DNA from: Triplophysa rosa
Lineage: Eukaryota > Chordata > Actinopteri > Cypriniformes > Nemacheilidae
DNA length: 64,000 nucleotides
NCBI RefSeq assembly: GCF_024868665.1
Contig: NC_079890.1
Location: forward strand, 4,378,005 to 4,442,004
Reading direction: 5' to 3'
Shown: one piece after another, positions 56,338 through 64,000 of the stretch
How the letters are laid out: each line of letters starts with the position of its first letter
Position numbering within the stretch: the stretch's first letter is position 1
Notes under the pieces: model-generated
Database searches by the model: none
Seen by the model: the letters and a program-made list of their open reading frames with translations, nothing else
What the model was told of the DNA's origin: nothing
Position numbers and translations under genes: made by a program

Positions 56338-57500
56338 TTAAAAGAGGTCAAGAAACCTGTTTGTAGTAGTCGCCATAAGTTCATGCGTGGCAAGAAACCG
56401 TTCCTCATCTTTTTTACACTCTTGCTGAATAAAATCAAGAACCCTGTTGCTTCTTTTTTTAGCAGGTGAGGGATCAGATGATGTGGATGGCATATCCTCC
56501 TGCATGAGGCTGTTTGTGGCAGAATGGCCAGAGGTCACCTCCTCCTCCACACTTCTCTGGCTAACAGATGCAGGAGGTGAAAAGCTACGGTCTGTGGCCA
56601 CAGCAGCACAGGTTGCAACTTCTGCATTACATGAGTCTATCAGGATAGGCGGCTTGATAGAGGGCCCAATAGCCTTGTGCAATGCAGAAAACCATGGCCA
56701 TGTGGCTGCTGTGGCTTCGCCATCATCTGTCCCTGTTCCTGTAGGAGGACATCGGAGCTCCTGAAAGAGTTGTAAAGATAAAGAAGCCTTACTAAAATGG
56801 CAGGATACAAATTTATACCAAATCAAAAGAATCCTCAAAACATTTTTTACCTACCTTATATTTCCTTTTCAGGTTGTCCCATTTTTTGGCAACTTGATTA
56901 GGCATCACAATATTAGCCAGACCCATTTTTCAACAACATTACTACAAAAAACTAATTACACATAACCAAACAAACACAAACCAAGACAGAGTACTGATAT
57001 TATAATTGGTACTAAGTATTACCTCATTCAAAACACCCATCACTAAATATGTTTCCATATATTTTATATACAATATAACTCACATCCAGGCTTTTTTGGC
57101 ACTGTACCTCCTCCCCGTAAAGTCTGCATTCTGCTCCATACGAATTTTAATGAGATTGTGGGTCTGCTCATCAGTCCCTGTACAAAGTTACTTTAAAGCG
57201 ATGTAGCTTTTTACCTCCTGCTATAAGCTACAAAATTATTGTGGGATTGATGGCTGCAGGTTTAAACTAAATACATTCTTTAATGCTTTAATATATTTGC
57301 ATGACTATGAAAATAAAAATAGTAAAGTTAGACAAAGAGTAAGAGGTCATGGTCGCACTACATACAAAAAACATCCACTAAAACGGCTCAAAAGTATATA
57401 ATGCTAATGCAAAATCGTACATCAATTTATCAATAATAAAAATGGTATTTCATATGAAATTGAATACTCACATTTAAGCGTGTTCGAACCGTCGCCCATG
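56338..57500 (-). CDS. Harbinger Myb/SANT-like (MADF-type) DNA-binding protein, multi-exon
   Basis: Minus strand: a likely start at about 57499 (MGDGSNTLKCE), an exon near 57080-57185 (TDEQTHNLIKIRMEQNADF and SAKKAWM) and an exon near 56857-56930 (VMPNQVAKKWDNLKRKYK, donor gtaggt). The last exon is 56338-56762 (ELRCPPTGTGTDDGEATAATW through FLDLF). The tryptophan-containing trihelix pattern is that of the second protein of PIF/Harbinger elements, which brings the transposase to its DNA and into the nucleus. The C-terminal half has a Ser/Pro-rich linker, a KKRS basic patch and a final helix. It converges on the transposase. Unlike the transposase, it shows no clear frame break. Confidence 0.75.
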
Positions 57501-57644
57501 GTTAGCGCTTGGTGCAGATGTGAAGGGGGAGGAGAATTTATATGCGCATCAGGTTTAGTCGATAAAACACTTCCACATAGGATACAGCTGTGTATCCTCG
57601 CTCATGACTCCTGAGAGTGCCTCCTCACCACCTCCTGGTGCAAT

Positions 57645-58125
57645 TAGAGAATTGAGATGTCCTTGAAGATGGCTGTGCTCGATCAGTTTCCGGGTCATAG
57701 GATGGAGGACATTGGAGCAAAGAAACGAGGAGGCATATTGAGAAGCACCCTGTTTTGCGTTGTATTCTGTCCCGTGGGCTCATGGGATATAGAAGCATCT
57801 CAAGTATCCGTTGCTGAGTGCTTCAGAATCTGGGCGTAACCAGTAAGCCATCCGGGGAATTTCTCGGCTACTCTTTTATGAATACTGACGATTCAGACAT
57901 ACTTCTCTGTTCAAGTACTGTTTTCTTCTACTACATAATAGGTAGGTAGGCGTATTCGGATGCAACATTAGTATACACACATCCAACTCTCGTGAGAAAT
58001 AGTCCACCACCCAGGTATTTCTCGCCTACTGTTTTGTGATACTACCGATTCGGACATACTATTCGTTCGTCCTACTGCTTTTTGCCTACTATATAGTAAC
58101 GTAGTATGCCATTTCGGATTCAGAC
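57645..58125. repeat. Dispersed element, inverted relative to the one at 62488-63467
   Basis: 57755-57965 is the inverted near-identical counterpart of 62488-62705 (shared: gcatccgaatacgcctac, agaaattccccggatgg, cttactggttacgcccagattc). 57960-58125 continues with 'gcctactgttttgtgatac' and 'gtatgccatttcggat', the usual element end. No coding is present. Confidence 0.75.
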
Positions 58126-58150
58126 AATGAGTATGTGATGACTTAATTTT

Positions 58151-58156
58151 CAATTG
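58151..58156. promoter_or_regulatory. E-box upstream of the ZP3-like gene
   Basis: CAATTG lies 150 bp before the ATG. Oocyte ZP genes are driven through a proximal E-box bound by FIGLA. The site fits by type and place, but six bases are weak evidence, and no clear TATA box is visible. Confidence 0.25.
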
Positions 58157-58305
58157 TTTGTGAACGATTCCTTTAACTCAACAGGTCTGGAGAATCATTA
58201 GGCTTGTCAAAATGGGGAGGGGCCACATTAATTTCATGCTCTTGAAAAGCCATAGCAGAGAAGCCAAAGGCATTCTGAAATACTCAGTTTTTTTTTCCCC
58301 CAACA

Positions 58306-60298
58306 ATGGGGCTGGTAGCTTGCTTTTCTGTTGAGTTTCTGCTGTTTTTAGCAGTTGTATTGTCTGTGGAACAGTGGTCAGGGTTTCAACAAGGCCAGGC
58401 TCCAGTAAGATTCCAACAACAGCAGACATCAACTTCAGCTTCTCAGCAAGCTCCACAAGGATCAGCATATTTCCAGGCTTCAAGGACTGGAATGTCTTCT
58501 ATGGTAGATCCATGGAGACTTATTCAAGAAGGCAACTCTCAATCCAAGCAGCTGATGCAGGGTCCTGTGGCACCATTGACCTGGCAGTATCCCCTAATGC
58601 CTGAAGAGCCCCTGATGCCTGAAGTGCCCTTTGAGCTACGGACACCTAGTCCTTCTGTGAGCGTAGCAGCACGATGCGGGGAGAACTTTGTGCAGGTTGA
58701 GGTTAAGAAAGATTTCTATGGCAACGGTCAGTTTGTAGACCCTGCCTTCCTAAGTTTGGGAGGCTGTGGAGCTGTAGGGGAAGATCCTGATGCTCAAATT
58801 CTTATCTTTGAAACTGAGCTCCAGACATGTGGCAGTTCTCTGACGGTGAGTGGTAACTCATGGGTTGGCAACAGCAATTGAACATCAAGCTAGGTCTCTG
58901 TGGTAACGTATGACTACTGTTTTTAGATGACTGCTGATGCGCTTGTGTACACATTCACTCTACGCTACACTCCTGAGACTGTAGGTGGAACTCCCATCGT
59001 GAGAGCAGAAGCAGCTGTTGTTCCAATTGAGTGTCATTATCCGAGGTACAGTAAAATCTCTTCCGAAGGTTGAGCACTTTCATTCTGGGTCATGTTTAAC
59101 TTTTTTTTTTTTCTTTGTTGCTCTTTAGGTTGCACAATGTAAGCAGCAATGCGTTGATTCCTGCTTGGGTTCCGTTTGCTGCAACAAGAGTTGGAGAGGA
59201 GGTTCTTGTCTTTTCTCTCAAGCTTATGACTGGTAATGAAGATCTCTTGCCCTAAATATTTCTGACCGAGCTCCTAAATTGATGTTGCCACTTTTTTTGC
59301 TTTTTTTTTCTCTGTTGCAGATGACTGGATGTTTGAGAGGCCTGCCAATCAATATTTTCTGGGTCAGTTTATGTACTTTGAAGCTTCCATGAAACAGTAC
59401 AACCATGTTCCTTTGCTTATTTTCATCGACGAGTGTGTGGCTACTGCGGTCCCTGATGTGAACACCGTTCCAAGATATTCTTTTGTTGAGAATCACGGGT
59501 GGGTAAGGGTCCTCTCCTTACCTTCAATAAGTGAGGAAGTGGGTTAATATTTTTTCCTCCCCTTTTAGGTGCATGGTTGATGCAAAGCTTACAGGTTCAC
59601 CTTCCCGTTTCATGCGCCGAGTTCAGAATGACAAGCTGCAGTTTCAGTTGGAGGCATTCAGGTTTCAACAGGCTGGTAGTGGCTCGGTATGTCAAAAAAG
59701 ACCCTCTATAACTTTAAAATTCTTCGTATCCTCTAGGGGAGTGTAATCTGATGCAACTTGTTTCTTTTTTTCTAGGTGTACGTTACATGTGCTTTGAAGG
59801 CTGTCATTGCTTCAACTCCCACTAATCCGGAGAGCAAGGCTTGCTCCTTTGCCAATGGGTATGTCATGACCAACTTTGTTTCTGCTATATTGGGTTTCGG
59901 TACCCTTTTTTAAAAATATATTAGAATGATCTTGCTATGTCTATAAACACCATGCACTGTGCTGTTTTACCTTTGTGTTATTTGCTCCTGTAAAGCTGCT
60001 TTGGAACAATGCACATTGTGGATCGTGCTATATAAATAAATTGAATTGTACCATGACTCATTTTACACCTTTTCAGTTGGACCTCTGCAGATGAAAATGA
60101 TCAGGTGTGCATGTGCTGTGATTCCACGTGTGGCTACAGTAGGAAAGGGAGATCTTTGTCTGATTCAGGTACAGTAAGGGCACTTCATACAATTCCTCAA
60201 GAACATCACTGCATACCTTGATGCCCTTTCAACTTTTCTTTGCAGGCCTGGTTTCAGAAGGTGAAGCAACTATTGGCCCTATTGTGATATCTGAATGA
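58306..60298 (+). CDS. zp3: Zona pellucida sperm-binding protein 3-like (ZP3), complete
   Basis: Eight exons with GT/AG ends: 58306-58845, 58927-59045, 59129-59232, 59321-59498, 59569-59686, 59776-59858, 60077-60168 and 60246-60298. They give 1287 nt and 428 residues, the usual fish ZP3 length. A signal peptide (about 1-22, FLLFLAVVLSV) leads to a Gln-rich segment (30-50) and a Pro-rich piece, then the ZP domain (about 121-385). The domain starts RCGENFVQVEV and carries LGGCGA, LQTCGS, IECHYPR, FIDECVAT, ENHGCMVD, VTCALKA and the CMCCDSTC cluster. HNVSS is a glycosylation site. RKGR (403-406) is a furin-type cleavage site. There is no C-terminal membrane segment, as in fish egg-coat proteins that are secreted and polymerise into the chorion. 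AATAAA lies at 60306-60311. An SINE tail sits in intron 6. Short introns and no defects suggest a working gene. Confidence 0.95.
59925..60047 (+). repeat. SINE-like tail in ZP3 intron 6
   Basis: It reads 'atgatcttgctatgtctataaacaccatgcactgtg', 'taaagctgctttggaac' and 'gctatataaataaattgaattg', the same family as 27715-27917. It also flanks the second ZP exon copy at the right edge, so it was present before that duplication. Confidence 0.85.
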
Positions 60299-60305
60299 GG
60301 TGACC

Positions 60306-60311
60306 AATAAA
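60306..60311 (+). terminator. Polyadenylation signal of the ZP3-like gene
   Basis: AATAAA begins 8 bases after the stop codon, giving a very short 3' UTR, as is common in ZP genes. Confidence 0.75.
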
Positions 60312-60612
60312 AACTTAAACTGGATATTGTGATGTGGGTTTTCTTAACATTTGGTATACTGAATTTGTTTTCTATCACTTTAAAATTCTGCAAACATGAC
60401 CAACAATGCTATGTTTGTGTAAAGCAATGGAAATATTGCTATGAAACTATATGCCCATAAGTGGGAACCTCTTAGCATAGAGCATTATAAGAGAATTTGA
60501 ACAATTTTGATTGGGTGACACTGTTGACGATTATTGCTACACATTTGACTTTCTGGTTCAAGCTAGCCTTAATACACAGGAGTGTAGTTTTGCTAATGGT
60601 GTGTCTGAGCAC

Positions 60613-62066
60613 CAGAGGTGGACAGTAACGAAGTAAATGTACCCGAGTACTGTACTTAAGTACACTGAGTAGCTGTAGTTTTTTTTTTTTTTTTGTGTGT
60701 GGAGTACTCATGACTTCATCACTACATTTGAAAGACAAATATACTTTTTACTCCACTACATTTATAATACGGTCCATAAATAGAAAATTACTTCTTGGAG
60801 TACAATTGTTCTGGCTTGAGATCTGCCAGGAACTTTCACTGTTGCCAAGTATTTCAGTTTGTCTAAGCTCGCGGTTTTCCGGCTAGCATTGAATGGCTTT
60901 TTTTTATTTTTATTTTTTTTAAACGCGCACACACCTTGAGCTACACGACTGCGAAAATGTCAAGTTTTCATTCAGAATTTCATGATCGCATAGCTAGAGT
61001 TAAGGAAGTGCACGTGCATGTAACTTCTGATCTGCTGCTATATTATTTAAAGCCGTTTGGAAAATTAATGCTGTTTTTACTTTAGCTATAGTTGAAATAT
61101 TCCTGCTGACATGAAAACAATAGAACCCTACCCAAAATACAACAAAAAATGTAATCAATTTAATGGGAATTGTATTGTATGGCTACTTGTTGTCTACTTG
61201 TATGTGATGGATTCTATTGGTGGGATGATAAATCCTATTGGGAAAAAAAACACTACAAAGGAATTTAATAGAAAAAAACGATGAATTTGTGAATTGGAAT
61301 AAGATCTTTCTAAGCAGGGATGGTATTTGCAGTAAAACCACAGTATCCACAAATTTACCATTTTCTCTATATAGAAACCATACTCCAATTAAGCTTTTTT
61401 TTAGTAAAACCAGTTACTAAAATTTACCATAGTTTCATTATAGTAGCTATAGATCATGTTTGTAGTTAAACTATGATAAAAAAATGTTAATAAATCCATC
61501 AAACACATGGCTTCTACACTTTACTATATACAAGAAGCTTACTGGTAAATTGCTGCTAAAACTGGTGAAAGGAATATACAAAAAACTGCTCATATACATA
61601 TAGTCCATGGTGCTAATGTGGATAATTAGGCTAAATGATCATACAGGATTTTATATAAAATAAACATATATATGTTAAACATATAAAGCTGTTAATGGAG
61701 TAGCTCACTTCAAAATTTGCCCCCATTGACTTTTTATAGTAGGAGTAAAAATGACTATGGAAAGTCAATGGGGACAAATTTTGAAGTGAGCTACTCCTTT
61801 AATACCATTGATACTGTGAGATACTCAGTGTATTGAGTAGGTTGCTTCAGAAGCATAAGGTAAACGACAATGAAACAATGCACCACCGACATAATGGAAA
61901 TTTACTTTTAATATTTGAATACTTTTAAAAGCACGTACTTCTGTACTTTTACTTAAGTAAAGTAAGAATCTGTCTTTACAACTTTTACCTATAGTGGAGT
62001 AATATTTAACGAGTAGTATCTGTACTTTCGCTCAAGTAAGGAAGTTGTGTACTTTTTCCACCTCTG
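60613..62066. mobile_element. hAT-like element, 1.45 kb
   Basis: The ends CAGAGGTGGACAGTAACG and TACTTTTTCCACCTCTG are inverted, with 'gtacttaagta'-type repeats inside both. The flanks CTGAGCAC (60605-60612) and TTGAGAAC (62067-62074) match at 6 of 8. It is non-autonomous and holds a TTAA MITE. Confidence 0.75.
61696..61798. mobile_element. Palindromic MITE flanked by TTAA
   Basis: 'tggagtagctcacttcaaaa' pairs with its reverse at the right end (ttttgaagtgagctactcc), and 'cattgactttt' pairs with 'aaagtcaatg'. TTAA stands on each side (61692-61695, 61799-61802), the target of piggyBac-type elements. Confidence 0.85.
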
Positions 62067-62487
62067 TTGAGAACGGGGCCTAGTAATAGGATTGTTCTTT
62101 ATTCTATATTTTTATATTGACTGAGAGGCCTCACGATCGATCCATGTGTTTGCCAAGGAGTTTAGGGTCTGTTGTGGTCAGTTTTTACTCTATTGACATT
62201 GTTCAGGAACCCTAGTGGTGACCCGGATGTTCAAAGTGCATAGTATTTATAAGGTACTACAAATTAATATAAAGAATATCATGCGTTACTATCATACATG
62301 TTTGAAAAATACAGAATTATCATTGTAAATATAGTGCCATAGTATTTTTAAAGTATCAAGTCTATGACGTCAAACCAATGATTTAAGACACAGAAGTGTA
62401 GCCAAACATTAATTTTAGTCCCTGAAGGGACTTTTTTAATGTCTTGAAAAGTAGCGTTAAAATTTATTCCTTATTAGGAAATAATGT

Positions 62488-63467
62488 TGCATCCGAATAC
62501 GCCTACTTACCTATTATGTAGTAGAAGAAAACAGTACTTAAACAGAGTAGTATGTCTGAATCGTCAGTATTCATAAAAGAGTAGCCGAGAAATTCCCCGG
62601 ATGGCTTACTGGTTACGCCCAGATTCTGAAGCACTCAGCGATGGATACTTGAGATGCTTCTATATCCCATGAGTCCATGGGACAGAATACACGCACAGCC
62701 CACAAAACAGTCTCAGCAGACTTTCATGTACAATTAAACATGTTGTTATTTATTGTAAATTTATTGTTTCTCAGGTTATTTTTAATACTACAATAGACTA
62801 TACTGTATATTAGAGCAACATGGGTGTATCTAAGTGAGAGACATCAACCAATAGGCAGAATACAGACAAAAGAATAATTAGCAGAAATTTACAGGCAATC
62901 ATTATTTTTCTGTTGCAAAAAGAAAATTCCATTGGCATAATCATTATTCACAATTAAAAGTGAATGAGCCTGTTATTGCCTAAATTTAACTGAAAAAACA
63001 CATCGCAAAATCACAAAGCTGCTGTATTCCTTTTAATTTTTTTAACTTTTATCAAAGCATATAGACCTACAAGATAAAAATGAAAATACATGAAAATAAA
63101 AGCTCTAAATGTGCTGTACTTGAAGAAAAGTCAAAGCTTTGTTTCATGTGTTGTTTACTTGTACAAAACCCATAGTAGGCAAGGTTATTAATGCATCCTG
63201 TCTCTCATAACTTAAATTATTGCAGTTGTTATTACATCACATGGTTAATCTCTGGCCCACACTCCAGCACAGTAGGTGGCGGATTTGCACCTCAAACGTA
63301 TGTTGCCAACCGCCGTTAGAACGGAAAAGAAGAAGAATTACGTCACATGATCACGTCAATATGATCGACAATGGCCGATACCCATTTAGCCCTTGTTAAG
63401 CACGTGCTTACTGAAATTAAGTATCTAATCATATGTACTCATAAGTATGCCATTTCGGATGCAGCCT
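62488..63467. mobile_element. Non-autonomous element with gcatccgaa ends
   Basis: It begins 'tgcatccgaatacgcc' and ends 'catttcggatgca', inverted partners. Its left 215 bp is the inverted copy of 57755-57965. The middle is AT-rich with no coding. 62075-62487 before it holds nothing recognisable. Confidence 0.65.
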
Positions 63468-63745
63468 TAGTTTATAAATTCAGGCTTTTCCTTATAAGCA
63501 ATTAAGAAAACGTGCTTATGAATAGCACAAAAGAAGTATAACTTGTACATACAGCTCATGCATTTTCAACTGGTTATCAATTGGTTTTGTTCAAAACTTT
63601 ACTTTGCTATCAGCAGCAAATAACTTATGGGTTCACTGATAAACAGGGTTTACCAATATATTTCATTAGAAACGACCAGCAATCAGGAACACAAAATTAA
63701 AATTGGAACACAAAAATTGTTGAATGTCATGACTCCTAATTTCCA
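63468..63745. other. Spacer before the partial ZP3 copy
   Basis: Nothing recognised. The break to ZP3-derived sequence is sharp, near 63746. Confidence 0.5.
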
Positions 63746-64000
63746 AAGACCCTCTATAACTTTAAAATTCTTCGTATCCTCTAGGGGAGTGTAATCTGAT
63801 GCAACTTGTTTCTTTTTTTCTAGGTGTACGTTACATGTGCTTTGAAGGCTGTCATTGCTTCAACTCCCACTAATCTGGAGAGCAAGGCTTGCTCCTTTGC
63901 CAATGGGTATGTCATGACCAACTTTGTTTCTGCTATATTGGGTTTCTGTACCCTTTTTTTTTTTTATAAATTAGAATGATCTTGCTATGTCTATAAACAC
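63746..64000 (+). pseudogene. zp3: Second copy of ZP3 exon 6 and flanking introns, cut by the window edge
   Basis: 63746-64000 repeats 59695-59946 almost base for base, including the end of intron 5, exon 6 (63824-63906, VYVTCALKAVIASTPTN) and the SINE tail start. The visible coding change is NPES to NLES. There is no exon 5 upstream: sequence left of 63746 is unrelated. So either this is a partial duplicate, or the rest of a rearranged copy lies beyond the window. Confidence 0.85.

Overview
The window looks like vertebrate, teleost and most probably cyprinid (carp/zebrafish-like) nuclear DNA. The basis is the intron-exon genes with GT/AG junctions, a fish ZP3-type egg-coat gene, a fish fucolectin gene, and dense fish-type transposons: Tc1, hAT, PIF/Harbinger, DIRS, L2, SINE tails of the 'aaatcgctttggataaaa' kind, and CA-rich microsatellites. 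No species can be assigned without a search. There is one unresolved base (N at about 32354).

Host genes are few. (1) A fucolectin-like (F-type lectin) gene has been hit by a head-to-tail tandem duplication. Unit A (17155-23953) and unit B (23954 to about 32322) each carry the signal-peptide exon, a small linker exon and the two exons of the lectin domain. Only unit B is followed by the matching 3' exons (34929-35564). (2) A complete eight-exon ZP3-like gene lies at 58306-60298. A second, nearly identical copy of its sixth exon lies at 63824-63906 and runs off the right edge, so a ZP3 cluster probably continues. (3) An unidentified multi-exon gene or gene remnant with a SUMO-interacting-type motif lies on the minus strand at about 3637-5204. 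(4) A THAP-domain coding region on the minus strand at about 53116-54740 is split by a hAT element.

Layout: 0.7-2.8 kb holds DIRS debris joined to Maverick/Polinton-like fragments. 3.6-5.2 kb holds the unknown minus-strand gene. 5.7-7.3 kb is a nested palindromic transposon. 8.4-9.0 kb is microsatellite plus a dispersed repeat. 9.8-12.5 kb is a hAT element with a second hAT inside it. 12.7-16.5 kb holds LTR-like sequence, another hAT-like element and minisatellites. 16.8-35.6 kb is the duplicated fucolectin locus with many nested elements. 33.5-34.8 kb is an L2-type LINE. 37.4-45.0 kb has two intron-containing Tc1/mariner-superfamily transposase genes in opposite orientation, plus an L2 tail and a hAT MITE. 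45-52 kb holds transposase remnants, including a hAT gene interrupted by a DIRS element. 52-57.5 kb holds the THAP region and a two-gene Harbinger element. 57.6-64 kb is the ZP3 gene between inverted copies of a repeat.

The most interesting structure is the split and duplicated lectin gene. Its exon phases allow an in-frame transcript joining the lectin domains of both units. Next are a family of palindromic elements with a conserved perfect 21-bp stem, and several insertions that can be dated relative to each other from exact target-site duplications, reading frames or a paralogous empty site.
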